Shown here piece by piece: positions 7,695-15,312 of a DNA stretch of 38,900 nucleotides (its first letter is position 1; each line of letters starts with the position of its first letter). The notes beneath the pieces are model-generated. The model was not told the origin of the DNA. It saw only the letters and a list, made by a program, of their open reading frames with translations, and did not search any database. This DNA comes from Caulobacter sp. CCH9-E1. Lineage in GTDB: Bacteria; Pseudomonadota; Alphaproteobacteria; Caulobacterales; Caulobacteraceae. A program made the translations under genes and the position numbers. The stretch is from the NCBI RefSeq assembly GCF_001556515.1, contig NZ_LSJA01000180.1:1-38900 (forward strand), read 5' to 3'.

Positions 7695-8582
7695 CTATTT
7701 CAGGAAGGCCTCGACCGCCTCGGCGAAGGCCTTCGGCTGGTCCAGCATGATGAAGTGGCGGCTGTCGTCGACACGCTTGAGCGTGACGCCCGGCAGGGCG
7801 GCATAGGCGTCGGCGTAGGTCTTCTCGACCATGGACGCCGGCGCGCCCATCGCCGGATCGTAGGGATAGAGCAGCGTCGTGGGCGCCTTGACGCCGCCCA
7901 GACCCGGGCGAGCGTCGGTGGTCAGCAGGTCGTACATCGCCCGACCGACGACCGATTGCGACGAGGCCTTCGACCAGGCCAGCATCAGCGCCTGGCCTTG
8001 GGCGGACTTCACGTAGCGCGGCGCGGCCATGGCCTGCTGGCTGGCGAAGGCTTCGGCGCTCATGGCGATGGTGGCGTCGCGCATGGCGGTTGCCTGGGGC
8101 TTGACGCTCTCGACCGTCGCGGTCGGCGAAAACAGCAGCGAGAAGAACGGCAGGCTGTCGACGATCATCAGGCGGCCAACGTCCTCGGGATGGCGCTCCG
8201 CCAGCAGCAGACCCGCGAAGCCGCCCATCGAGTGGCCGATAACCGCCGGGGACTTGAGATGATTGGCCTTGATGTAGGCGTCGACCGCCTCGACCAGGGG
8301 CTCGACGACCGGACCTTCGGCATTGCCCGCGACCGGCGCGCCGGCGAAGCCCGCCACCTGGACGACGTGGACGCGATGCGAGGCCGAGAGCTGCTTGACC
8401 GCGCCGTCCCAGACGGCGGCGGACGAGGCCAGGCCCGGGATCAGCACCACGTCGGGGCCCTTGCCGGTGACCGTGACGGTCATCCGGTCGGCGGCGTGGG
8501 CCGGGCCGCCAAACACGCCGAGCGCGGCCAGGATCGCCATGACGACGGCGAACAGATGGGCGCGGGGCATCAGCTTTTGCAT
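7695..8582 (-). CDS. Exported alpha/beta hydrolase
   Basis: This is a 295-residue protein. The signal peptide (about 1-31) ends GGPAHAAD. The hydrolase fold shows VVLIPGLASSAAVWDG (oxyanion region), nucleophile Ser118 in VIGHSMGG, and catalytic His276 in DSRHFIML. It should act in the periplasm as an esterase or related hydrolase; the substrate cannot be told. ATG 8582 has AAGGAG about nine bases upstream. The next gene on this strand is TraB/GumN. Upstream lies the XRE operon, separated by a hairpin. Confidence 0.92.
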   Translation of the reverse strand: MQKLMPRAHLFAVVMAILAALGVFGGPAHAADRMTVTVTGKGPDVVLIPGLASSAAVWDGAVKQLSASHRVHVVQVAGFAGAPVAGNAEGPVVEPLVEAVDAYIKANHLKSPAVIGHSMGGFAGLLLAERHPEDVGRLMIVDSLPFFSLLFSPTATVESVKPQATAMRDATIAMSAEAFASQQAMAAPRYVKSAQGQALMLAWSKASSQSVVGRAMYDLLTTDARPGLGGVKAPTTLLYPYDPAMGAPASMVEKTYADAYAALPGVTLKRVDDSRHFIMLDQPKAFAEAVEAFLK

Positions 8583-8659
8583 CGTGCTTTCTCCTTGGAA
8601 CGAGGCGCGCGGAAGGGTTCGGCGATGAGCGCCGAGCGTTGCGGATTACTGGAATGGTT

Positions 8660-8676
8660 CGGGGCTGCTCGCCCCG
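8660..8676 (-). terminator. Hairpin after the XRE operon
   Basis: CGGGGC (8660-8665) and GCCCCG (8671-8676) form a 6-bp stem shortly after the XRE gene stop. There is no U-run, so it is only a candidate terminator or stabilising 3' hairpin. Confidence 0.4.
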
Positions 8677-8688
8677 GAGGGACGAGGC

Positions 8689-8883
8689 TCAGGCCTCGTC
8701 CTGGAAGATCGCCTCGATCGGTTGGCCGAACAGCCGGGCGATCTTGAAGGCCAGGGGCAGGCTGGGGTCGTACTTGCCGGTCTCCAGGGCGTTGACGGTC
8801 TGGCGGGACACTTCGAGCCGGTCGGCGAGATCAGCCTGGCTCCAGTCCCGCTCGGCGCGGAGGACCTTCAGGCGGTTCTTCAT
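8689..8883 (-). CDS. Small XRE-family regulator
   Basis: This 64-residue protein is essentially one helix-turn-helix domain: MKNRLKVLRAERDWSQADLADR, VSRQTVNALETGKYDPSL and AFKIARLFGQPIEAIF. This compact type is commonly encoded next to small membrane proteins and represses its own operon. The start codon overlaps the stop of the preceding membrane gene in an ATGA, indicating translational coupling. It is the last gene of a four-gene operon starting at 10208. The likely binding sites are the ATGACAA/TTGTCAT palindromes before the first gene; that link is inference. Confidence 0.93.
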   Translation of the reverse strand: MKNRLKVLRAERDWSQADLADRLEVSRQTVNALETGKYDPSLPLAFKIARLFGQPIEAIFQDEA

Positions 8884-9452
8884 TGGTAGCGCCTCCGGAT
8901 GAAGGGCTGGCTGAAGCCCCAGGCCAGGCAGAACAGCGGGAACACCAGGAACAGCGGCGGCGCGGGGACGACGTTGGCATTGCTGAGGAAGCCCCAGACG
9001 GTGGTCACCGCGAGAACCGCGCCAAGCCCCCAAAGCATGGCCTCGACATGGATCCTCCGCTCGAATTCGTCGGGTTCTTCTTTCAGATACAGCCCCATCG
9101 CCAACAACACGCCCAGGATCGGCACGGCCGGAGCGGCGGCCACGATCCACAGGAGCGGTCCGTCGAGATGCGCGCCGCGGAACAAGGACAGCGATCCAAG
9201 CAGGGCCGCCGTGTAGGCGAGCATCGACACGACCAAGCGACGGCGATAGCGCTTCATCACCGGGCCGATCTTTCCGCCCTTTAGGCGCGCGGTGCCGACG
9301 AACATGTAGGCCGTGTAGACCGCGACCCAGGCGAGGATGGCGATCACCATCGCCGGCCCCGAGAATGGACGGGCCAGTTGCAGCCAGAACGGGATCGCGG
9401 CCAAGGCGACGGCGCCTGCGGCAAACAAGGCCCATTTGGTCCAAGTCGGCAT
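8880..9452 (-). CDS. Multi-pass membrane protein, 190 aa
   Basis: There are five or six hydrophobic segments: about 8-25, 33-52, 74-91, 100-122, 141-160 and 165-182. A charged cytoplasmic stretch YLKEEPDEFERRIHVEAMLWG lies between the fourth and fifth. The DEFERRIHVEA motif resembles small membrane proteins (DUF2178-like style) often paired with compact XRE regulators. No enzyme motif is seen. It overlaps the XRE gene by four bases and is the third gene of the operon. The function is unknown. Confidence 0.85.
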   Translation of the reverse strand: MPTWTKWALFAAGAVALAAIPFWLQLARPFSGPAMVIAILAWVAVYTAYMFVGTARLKGGKIGPVMKRYRRRLVVSMLAYTAALLGSLSLFRGAHLDGPLLWIVAAAPAVPILGVLLAMGLYLKEEPDEFERRIHVEAMLWGLGAVLAVTTVWGFLSNANVVPAPPLFLVFPLFCLAWGFSQPFIRRRYQ

Positions 9453-9482
9453 AGTCTGACCTCCTCTCGGTTCGGTTCGCGA

Positions 9483-9920
9483 TCAGCGCTGACGCAGCCA
9501 CCAGGCGGCCCAGACGAGGCCGTAACCGATCAGCTGAGCGGTGATCAGGGCCGCGATGCCGATCGCCGCCCATTCGGCGGGCGAGCGCTGCCCCATCAGG
9601 GCGACCAAGCGCGCGTCGCCGACCAGAAGCGGCAAAGGCAGCACGAGCAGAAACGGGCTCGACCCACCCCAGAACCATGCGAACTTGTGGGCCTCGCGGG
9701 CGGCCTCATCGATGTTGCGCCAGTAGATGACGCTGGCGACCACGCCTGCCACCGCTAGAACGGCGAATCCGACGCCGATCTGGACCGACGAAAAGGAGAA
9801 CTTAGCGTCCTCGGCCATGTAGTAGCCAGCGCCGCAGACGAACCCGATCAGGAAGGCGCCAAACAAGGCCCTCGATGCGAGGCTCTGGCGACGGGCTTGG
9901 CGGCTGGTGTGTTCGCTCAT
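9483..9920 (-). CDS. Multi-pass membrane protein, 145 aa
   Basis: Four hydrophobic segments are visible: about 18-35, 46-66, 81-99 and 115-140. The second loop contains WRNIDEAAREAHKFAWFWGGS, and the charged helix is followed by an aromatic-rich patch. This again fits the small membrane partners of compact XRE regulators. There is no signal peptide or catalytic motif. It lies 30 bases before the next membrane gene and 27 bases after the first gene of the operon. The function is unknown. Confidence 0.85.
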   Translation of the reverse strand: MSEHTSRQARRQSLASRALFGAFLIGFVCGAGYYMAEDAKFSFSSVQIGVGFAVLAVAGVVASVIYWRNIDEAAREAHKFAWFWGGSSPFLLVLPLPLLVGDARLVALMGQRSPAEWAAIGIAALITAQLIGYGLVWAAWWLRQR

Positions 9921-9947
9921 GAACGGATCCCCGATACAGAAGGTCGA

Positions 9948-10208
9948 CTAAAGCCCAGCGAGCGCTTCGACGGCGCCGCCCTCATCGGCTTTCGCCTGTT
10001 CGGCTGGCGCGAGCGCGCGCTCTCGGAAGACGAACAGCAGGATCGCGGCGAGCGTGGCCAAGCCCACGCCGACGCCGGCCGCCAGAATGGGTCCGCCCAT
10101 CTCGCGAGCGGCGCAGACGGCCGTAACCAACGACGCGGAACTCGCGGACAGGCCGATGGCGAGCTTATCCGTCCGGCTGACGGAAGCGCGGCGGGCGTTC
10201 TTTTTCAT
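9948..10208 (-). CDS. Small membrane protein, 86 aa, first gene of XRE operon
   Basis: A basic N-terminus (MKKNARRASVSRTDK) is followed by two hydrophobic segments, about 18-33 and 37-58, and an Ala/Glu-rich tail. ATG 10208 has AGGAGG six bases upstream, far better than in-frame codons further upstream, which would run through the operators. It leads the operon of three membrane proteins and the XRE regulator. The function is unknown. Confidence 0.8.
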   Translation of the reverse strand: MKKNARRASVSRTDKLAIGLSASSASLVTAVCAAREMGGPILAAGVGVGLATLAAILLFVFRERALAPAEQAKADEGGAVEALAGL

Positions 10209-10227
10209 GACAAGCCTCCTGGTCGAA

Positions 10228-10247
10228 ATGACAAGTATGTTTGTCAT
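10228..10247. promoter_or_regulatory. Operator 1 of the XRE/membrane operon
   Basis: This is a perfect inverted repeat ATGACAA (10228-10234), six-base spacer, TTGTCAT (10241-10247), 20 bases upstream of the first gene of the operon. This is the expected size for an XRE dimer site. Confidence 0.7.
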
Positions 10248-10261
10248 TGAAAGCGGACCAA

Positions 10262-10281
10262 GTGTCAAGCGACCTTGTCAT
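10262..10281. promoter_or_regulatory. Operator 2 of the XRE/membrane operon
   Basis: A second, imperfect copy has GTGTCAA (10262-10268), six-base spacer, TTGTCAT (10275-10281). Spacer length is the same as in operator 1; two left-arm bases differ. Its centre is 34 bases from operator 1. On the minus strand it contains TTGACA, a likely -35 box of the operon promoter. Confidence 0.6.
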
Positions 10282-10324
10282 TTTGTCCAGTTAGCAAGAC
10301 TAAATGACGGATAAGTTTGATGTT

Positions 10325-10627
10325 TCAGGCCGCGCGCTGGTCGAGAAAAGGGTCGCGCGAGAGGGCGTCGCCGGTCACGACTCGCCAATGAACCGCCTCG
10401 AGACGCTTGCCGGCCAGGGCGCGCCCCAAAACGCCGGGGCGCGGACGGCTGACGATCTCCCAGCCATAGCGCGAGAAACGGTCGCCGAAGTCGGACCAGC
10501 GGATCACGCGCCCCTGGGCGTCCTGCCGCCAGATCGCCTTGTCGCAGCCCGGGATTCGCGCACAGCGCTCCCAGGCGTCGATCCGACCTTGAAGGATCAG
10601 GAACGGGTCTTGAGCATGCCGGGACAA
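10325..10627 (-). CDS. Hypothetical protein, 100 aa
   Basis: I do not recognise the family. The protein has no signal peptide or membrane segment and is rich in Arg and Trp: WERCARIPGCDKAIWRQD, then VIRWSDFGDRFSRYGWEIVSRP. It starts with TTG at 10627, which has a clear GGAGG five bases upstream. No ATG in the frame would keep the conserved-looking start. It stands alone, upstream of the XRE operon on the same strand. The gap between them holds the operators. It may be a small cytoplasmic protein. Composition and ribosome-binding site argue that it is real. Confidence 0.65.
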   Translation of the reverse strand: MSRHAQDPFLILQGRIDAWERCARIPGCDKAIWRQDAQGRVIRWSDFGDRFSRYGWEIVSRPRPGVLGRALAGKRLEAVHWRVVTGDALSRDPFLDQRAA

Positions 10628-10780
10628 GGCGGCCTCCGTGATCTTCCGTCGTCCTCCGCGCCCGGCGACTCAGAAGATCACCGCCCGCGAGGACGAGACC
10701 AGGATTTGTGCAACAACACGCACTGTCCACTAGATGTAGTGCGGCGCGTTGCCGCGCGACCGGCCTGCGACAGGCTCTAT

Positions 10781-10832
10781 CTTGGAGCGCGTTCGAGCGG
10801 TTTAGCCGCTCACACTTAAGCCTAACGCTCTA
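10781..10832 (-). repeat. Dispersed hairpin element, copy 2, overlapping the dcd stop
   Basis: The outer arms AGCGCGTT (10786-10793) and AACGCTCT (10824-10831) pair with one mismatch. The inner stem GAGCGG (10795-10800) / CCGCTC (10806-10811) is perfect, and ACACTTAA follows. The end overlaps the TAG stop of dcd (10830-10832). Flanks match copy 1 at 360-411, but the inner stem has a different sequence that still pairs. Confidence 0.7.
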
Positions 10833-11849
10833 GGACCAGATCTTGAAGTGCTTGGAGAGTTTCAGCCCCTGGCGCTGGTAGTGGGAGCCGCCCTCCCCGT
10901 ACAGCCGCGCCGGCCGCGCCGTCAGCGGCTCATAGACCAGGCGCGCCACCGTCTGGCCATCCTCCAGCAGGAACGGCGTCTCGTGGCTGCGCACCTCCAG
11001 CACGCCCTTGGAGCCGCGCGCCAGCGCCTCCTCGGTGCCGAAACCTGGATCGAAGAAGCCGGCGTAGTGGACGCGGAACTCGCCGACCGACGGGTCGATC
11101 GGGGTCATCTCGGCCGCTTCCATCACCGGGATCTCGATGTCGTCCTTGCTGGCCAGAATGTAGAACTCGCCCGGATCCAGCAGCAGCTCGCCGTGGCGGG
11201 CCTCCAGCGGCTCCCAGAAGTCGCGCGGATCGTGGCCGTCCTCGTGGTCGAGGTCGACGACGCCTGCATGGCGACGCCCCCGAAAGCCGACGACGCCGGC
11301 GGTCAGGTCGACGCCGACGCTGCGGATCGAGAGCTTGGCCGGCTCGCCGCGCTTCAGGCGCAGCTGGTTCAGCCGCGTGCCCGCGCGCACCAGCACCGAG
11401 AAGGTCTGTGGCGCGATCTCGATATAGAGCGGCCCCTCATAGCCGGCGTCGACGTCGTCGAAGGCGCGGCTATGGTCGGTCAGCAGGCGAACGAAGACGT
11501 CCACGCGGCCGGTCGAGCTCTTAGGGTTGCCCCGCGCCGAAACGTTGCCCGGCAGGGCCAGCCGCTCCTGGATCTCGGCGATGTAGACGCAGCCCTTTTC
11601 CAGCACCGCGCCCTTGGTCAGGTCCAGCTCGTGCATGGCCACGTCCCTGAGACGCTCGGGGACGCGACGATGCAGGCCCGGCAGAAACGAGGCGCGGACC
11701 CGCCAGGCGCGCGCGCCCAGGCGCAGGTCCAGGCTGGCGGGCTGCACCTGATCGACGTCGAACGGCGTGGCTGAGGTGATCGCCTCCTCGGCGATCAAGT
11801 CCTCGATCGTTTGGCAGGGCAGAATCCCTGCGGCGTGTGCATCGGTCAT
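10830..11849 (-). CDS. dcd: 2'-deoxycytidine 5'-triphosphate deaminase
   Basis: This 339-residue protein belongs to the dUTPase/dCTP deaminase superfamily: ASLDLRLGARAWRVRASF, ARGNPKSSTGRVDVFVRLL and AGYEGPLYIEIAPQTF. A second trimeric-fold part follows (FYILASKDDIEIP, FRVHYAGFFDPGFG). The long form of about 340-360 residues is typical of alphaproteobacteria, against about 190 in E. coli, and looks like two related domains in tandem. It deaminates dCTP to dUTP for dTTP synthesis. I start at ATG 11849, where MTDAHAAGILPCQTIEDLI matches the usual family start; the upstream in-frame start at 11897 would add 16 basic residues. It is divergent from metZ. Its stop codon is inside the hairpin element. 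Confidence 0.93.
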   Translation of the reverse strand: MTDAHAAGILPCQTIEDLIAEEAITSATPFDVDQVQPASLDLRLGARAWRVRASFLPGLHRRVPERLRDVAMHELDLTKGAVLEKGCVYIAEIQERLALPGNVSARGNPKSSTGRVDVFVRLLTDHSRAFDDVDAGYEGPLYIEIAPQTFSVLVRAGTRLNQLRLKRGEPAKLSIRSVGVDLTAGVVGFRGRRHAGVVDLDHEDGHDPRDFWEPLEARHGELLLDPGEFYILASKDDIEIPVMEAAEMTPIDPSVGEFRVHYAGFFDPGFGTEEALARGSKGVLEVRSHETPFLLEDGQTVARLVYEPLTARPARLYGEGGSHYQRQGLKLSKHFKIWS

Positions 11850-11999
11850 CGGCGCGACACTCGCCAAACGCGGCCGCAAACGCAAGGCTCGCCGCATTTC
11901 TTCGCGGGTGGGACAATCGACCGAACGAAGCGTGACAATTCTTCCGCCGTCCGAGCGGTGTTGTGGCTTGACCCAGCGTCCCCTCCCCCTCCTTATGCC

Positions 12000-12012
12000 C
12001 GCGTTTTACGCG
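12000..12012 (+). other. Small hairpin before the metZ ribosome-binding site
   Basis: CGCGT (12000-12004) and ACGCG (12008-12012) form a 5-bp stem whose 3' side touches the AGGAGG ribosome-binding site of metZ at 12014-12019. It might tune translation; on its own it is weak evidence. Confidence 0.3.
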
Positions 12013-12026
12013 TAGGAGGCAAGGCG

Positions 12027-13211
12027 GTGGCCGAAGATCCGAAGGACTGGGATGTCGCGACGAAATTGATCCGCGGTGGGATCGCGCGCTCGCAGTTCAT
12101 GGAGACGGCCGAGGCCCTCTACCTGACGCAAGGCTTCACCTACGACAGCGCCGAGGGCGCCGACCGCCGCTTCGCCGGCGACGAGCCCGGCTTCGTCTAT
12201 TCGCGGTTCAACAATCCGACCGTGAAGATGTTCGAAGACCGTCTGGCGCTGCTGGAAGGCGCCGAGGTCTGTCGCGCCCAGGCGACCGGCATGGCCTCGA
12301 TCCACGCTTCGCTGATGGGGCTGGTTCGCGCCGGCGACCACGTGGTGGCCGGCCGCGCCCTGTTCGGCTCGTGCCGCTGGATCATCGCCGAGTGGCTGCC
12401 GCGCTTCGGGGTCGAGACCACCTTCGTTGACGCCACGGACCTGAAGGCCTGGGAGGCGGCTATCCGCCCGAACACCAAGGCCGTGCTGATCGAGACGCCC
12501 TCTAACCCGGTGCTGGAGATCACCGACATCGCCGCGGTCGCCGAGATGGCGCACGCCGTCGGCGCCAAGGTCATCGTCGACAACGTCTTCGCCACCCCAA
12601 TCTTCCAGCAGCCGCTGAAGCTGGGCGCCGACGTCGTTGTCTATTCGGCCACCAAGCACATCGACGGCCAGGGCCGGGTGCTGGGCGGGGCGATCCTGAC
12701 CAGCGAGGCGATCAACGAGGAGTTCTACCGCGACAGCCTGCGTCATACGGGGCCCTCGCTGTCGCCGTTCAACGCCTGGGTGATGCTGAAGGGCCTCGAG
12801 ACCCTGGACCTTCGCGTTCGTCGCCAGGCCGAGACCGCGGCGGCCTTGGCCGACGTGATGGCCGAACACAAGAAGGTCCAGACCGTCCTCTATCCGTTCC
12901 GCGAGGACCATCCGGGCTACGCGATCGCCAAGAAGCAGATGAGCGGCGGCGGCACGGTGATCGCGCTGGACCTCGGCTCCCGCGAGGCGGCCTTCAAGTT
13001 CCTGAACGCGTTGGAGATCGTCGACATCTCCAACAATCTGGGCGACGCCAAGTCGATGGCGACCCACCCGCCGACCACCACCCACCGCTCGGTGCCGGAG
13101 GCTGAACGTCCGTCGCTGGGCGTGACCGAAGGCGGCGTGCGCCTGTCCGTGGGCCTGGAAAGCCTGGCCGATTTGACGCGAGATGTGACCCGTGCGCTCG
13201 ATCAGGCGTGA
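12027..13211 (+). CDS. metZ: O-succinylhomoserine sulfhydrylase
   Basis: This 394-residue PLP enzyme belongs to the Cys/Met metabolism (transsulfuration) family. SRFNNPTVKMFEDRLALLEGAE and AQATGMASIHASL form the phosphate-binding region. VLIETPSNPVLEITDI and VIVDNVFATPIFQQPL contain the PLP-ring Asp. VYSATKHIDGQGR carries the Schiff-base Lys210. THRSVPEAERPSLGVTEGGVRLSVGLE is the C-terminal substrate region. It makes homocysteine directly from O-succinylhomoserine and sulfide. The GTG start at 12027 has AGGAGG seven bases upstream. I looked for a SAM-II type riboswitch upstream and did not find the motifs. apaG follows almost directly and is probably co-transcribed. Confidence 0.95.
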   Translation: MAEDPKDWDVATKLIRGGIARSQFMETAEALYLTQGFTYDSAEGADRRFAGDEPGFVYSRFNNPTVKMFEDRLALLEGAEVCRAQATGMASIHASLMGLVRAGDHVVAGRALFGSCRWIIAEWLPRFGVETTFVDATDLKAWEAAIRPNTKAVLIETPSNPVLEITDIAAVAEMAHAVGAKVIVDNVFATPIFQQPLKLGADVVVYSATKHIDGQGRVLGGAILTSEAINEEFYRDSLRHTGPSLSPFNAWVMLKGLETLDLRVRRQAETAAALADVMAEHKKVQTVLYPFREDHPGYAIAKKQMSGGGTVIALDLGSREAAFKFLNALEIVDISNNLGDAKSMATHPPTTTHRSVPEAERPSLGVTEGGVRLSVGLESLADLTRDVTRALDQA

Positions 13212-13224
13212 GACCTCCCCGCCG

Positions 13225-13656
13225 ATGCAGCGGATGCGCCGGCGGCGCGGCCAGGCCGCGACCAGCTACGAGGCGCGCACCCGCGACATCGTCGTGCGCG
13301 TGTTCCCGACCTATGCGGCCGAGGACTCCTCGCCCGAGGACGGCGTCTATCTGTGGTCGTACACGGTGGAGATCGAGAACCACGGCGGGGAGACCGTCAC
13401 CCTGGTCTCCCGCCGCTGGACCATCACCGACGGCCTCAATCGCGTGAACGAGGTCGAGGGCTCCGGCGTGGTCGGCGAACAGCCGGAACTGAAGCCCCGC
13501 GAGGCCTTCCGATACGTCTCCAGCTGCCCCCTGCCCACGCCGTCGGGCGCGATGCGCGGCAGCTATCAGATGGTCACCGAGGACGGCGAGCTGTTCGACG
13601 CCGAGATCCCTGAGTTCTCGCTGCACCTGCCCGGCGCGGCGATGAAGGTGAACTGA
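13225..13656 (+). CDS. apaG: ApaG family protein
   Basis: This 143-residue protein is a single fibronectin-III-like ApaG domain: SYEARTRDIVVRVFPTY, YLWSYTVEIENHGGETVTLVSRRWTITDG, GVVGEQPELKPREAFRYVS and MRGSYQMVTEDGELFDAEIPEFSL. The last three are family hallmarks. ApaG is linked in enterobacteria to cobalt/magnesium efflux phenotypes, and the molecular role is not settled. The start is uncertain: ATG 13225, ATG 13234 or GTG 13192 (overlapping metZ) are all in frame, and none has a strong ribosome-binding site. I chose 13225 because it keeps the family's usual length. It follows metZ within 15 bases. Confidence 0.92.
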   Translation: MQRMRRRRGQAATSYEARTRDIVVRVFPTYAAEDSSPEDGVYLWSYTVEIENHGGETVTLVSRRWTITDGLNRVNEVEGSGVVGEQPELKPREAFRYVSSCPLPTPSGAMRGSYQMVTEDGELFDAEIPEFSLHLPGAAMKVN

Positions 13657-13761
13657 CAAGACACATCTGAAGTTGCACCAAAGAGATCTTCGCGCCTTAA
13701 TGGCGAGGTTTTAGAGGCGCGACCCGGTTCGCCCGTGCGCCTCCATGATCGGGAGTCCGCC

Positions 13762-14157
13762 ATGGCGACCTACACGGTGAATATCGTCAATTCGTCGCTG
13801 ATCTCGAAACCGTATGTGCTGTTCCTGCCGCCCACGCCCCTATCCGATACCGGCGCGTCGCGGATCATGACGAACGCCTGGGCGGTCCTGGCGGCTCCGG
13901 CTCGCGGCGATTGGGACCTCGTCACCTACACTGGCGAGTCCTACGCCACCTGGAATCCGCAAGCCGCGGACCTCGGCCGCGACGCTATACTGGGGCTGAA
14001 CACGAGCCCGCCCGGGGCCGGCGGCGCCAACATGATCGACACTTCCAGCTTCACGTGGGGCGGCGGCCCCTCGCCCGTGGCGACGTTCAACGCGGCTCAA
14101 GCCGAGACGCCTGATGTCACGTCCGCCGAGGCGTCGACGCCGGCCGAAGGGACATAG
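13762..14157 (+). CDS. Hypothetical protein, 131 aa
   Basis: I do not recognise this family. ATG 13762 has GGGAG six bases upstream, so translation is well supported. The protein has no signal peptide, membrane segment or Cys. It begins with a beta-like stretch (TYTVNIVNSSLISKPYVLFLPP), continues with WAVLAAPARGDWDLVTYTGESYATW and SSFTWGGGPSPVATF, and ends in an acidic Thr/Ala/Glu tail. The pattern suggests a small, mostly beta, soluble protein. It is convergent with hslO and about 100 bases after apaG, probably with its own promoter. Confidence 0.75.
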   Translation: MATYTVNIVNSSLISKPYVLFLPPTPLSDTGASRIMTNAWAVLAAPARGDWDLVTYTGESYATWNPQAADLGRDAILGLNTSPPGAGGANMIDTSSFTWGGGPSPVATFNAAQAETPDVTSAEASTPAEGT

Positions 14158-14181
14158 AGCCCCGCGATCCGGCGCCGACGG

Positions 14182-15105
14182 TCAGGCCGACGGCGCTTCC
14201 GTCGTCGGCGGGTCCAGCTTGTAGATCCGCGAGCAGTACTCGCAGGTGACGTGGATCTTGCCGTCCGGCTCGATCATCTCCTCGACCTCTTCGGCCGAAA
14301 ACGAGTCCATGACCACGCCGATCCGGTCCTCCGAACAGCGGCAGAAGGCGCGCAGCGGCTTCTCGTCCAGCAGACGCACGCCGTCTTCGTTGAACAGGCG
14401 CCACAGCAGGGTCGGGGTCGAGACGGTCGGGTCGATCAGTTCGTCCTCGCCGGTCGTCTCGAACAGCGCCGTAACATGTTGCCAGGCTTCCTGCGTGTCG
14501 CCGCGCGCCTGGTCGCCCGCGATGACCTGGATCAGGATGCCGCCGGCGCGCCATTGCGGCCCCTCGCCCGTGTCGACCTGGCCGACGGCCAGGCGGATGC
14601 GGGTTGGGGTCTGCTCCGACTGGGCGAAGTACTGCTCGGCGCACAGCGCCAGGGTCTCGCCCTCGATCGGCGTCACGCCCTGGTAGCGGTCCATGTCGGG
14701 CCCCTGGTCCAGGGTCATGATGAAGACGCCGCCGCCCAGCAGGGTCTTGGCCCCGGGACGCGCGAAACCTTCCGACACCGCGGCGACCTCGTCCGGGTCG
14801 AACCGGCAGTAGCCGCGCAGTCCGCCCGAGGTGTCGTAGTCGACCACCACATAGCGCACGGGGCCGTCGCCCTGGGCCTGGATGATCAGGCGGCCTTCGA
14901 ACTTCAGACTGGAGCCGACCAGGGCGGCCAGCGCGCAGGCCTCGCCCAGCAGGTTGGCGACAGGCTCGGGATAGGCGTGGCGCGTCAGCACCTCGTCCAC
15001 GGCCTGGCCCAGCCGCACGACGCGGCCGCGCACGGGCAGTCCTTCGATCTGGAACGCGGAAACGACGTCGTCGAGGACGCCCGGAGTGGAAGCGATGTCG
15101 GTCAT
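14182..15105 (-). CDS. hslO: Hsp33 redox-regulated chaperone
   Basis: This is a 307-residue protein. The N-terminal Hsp33 fold is shown by GRVVRLGQAVDEVLTRHAYPEPVANLLGEACALAALVGSSLKF and the middle VRYVVVDYDTSGGLRGY. The C-terminal zinc switch has Cys255-x-Cys257 (FCRCSEDR) and Cys288-x-x-Cys291 (CEYCS). These cysteines bind zinc when reduced and form disulfides under oxidative stress, which turns on holdase activity in the cytoplasm. All four are present, so regulation should be normal. ATG 15105 is the natural start of the family. It follows argD-argF on the same strand, separated by 207 bases and a strong hairpin, so it probably has its own promoter. Confidence 0.95.
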   Translation of the reverse strand: MTDIASTPGVLDDVVSAFQIEGLPVRGRVVRLGQAVDEVLTRHAYPEPVANLLGEACALAALVGSSLKFEGRLIIQAQGDGPVRYVVVDYDTSGGLRGYCRFDPDEVAAVSEGFARPGAKTLLGGGVFIMTLDQGPDMDRYQGVTPIEGETLALCAEQYFAQSEQTPTRIRLAVGQVDTGEGPQWRAGGILIQVIAGDQARGDTQEAWQHVTALFETTGEDELIDPTVSTPTLLWRLFNEDGVRLLDEKPLRAFCRCSEDRIGVVMDSFSAEEVEEMIEPDGKIHVTCEYCSRIYKLDPPTTEAPSA

Positions 15106-15262
15106 GGGGCGGTTAAATAAGCGGTCTTGAGGAAATTGCGAGCCTGAGCGCACGCGACAGCATGACCCGATCCGGGGAAAGCGACGTCCTGCCGCATTGC
15201 ACAGCTTGCTGAGTCGGCGCACCGATGAGGGGCCGTCGCTTTTGCCCATACGCGCCGGCGCA

Positions 15263-15298
15263 GTCGGCCAGCGCATCTCCAACCGGGCGCTGGCCGGC
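15263..15298 (-). terminator. Hairpin downstream of argF
   Basis: CGGCCAGCGC (15265-15274) and GCGCTGGCCG (15287-15296) form a perfect 10-bp stem with a 12-base loop, extendable by a wobble and a G-C pair. It lies 15-50 bases after the argF stop and has no U-run. It may mark the argDF transcript end. Confidence 0.5.
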
Positions 15299-15312
15299 GC
15301 CCTCTTCCAGAT

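Noticed and set aside
10681..10760. Inverted repeats CGCACT/AGTGCG and CACTA/TAGTG before the 100-aa gene
   Set aside because: The repeats are short and nested; no promoter could be aligned with them, so they are left as possible chance pairings.
11850..12026. SAM riboswitch before metZ
   Set aside because: SAM-II elements are common before metZ in alphaproteobacteria, but I could not find their conserved stretches or pseudoknot here; only a small hairpin is present.
13657..13761. Terminator after apaG
   Set aside because: CGCC-TTAAT-GGCG with a short T-run is present, but the stem is only four pairs, too weak to call.
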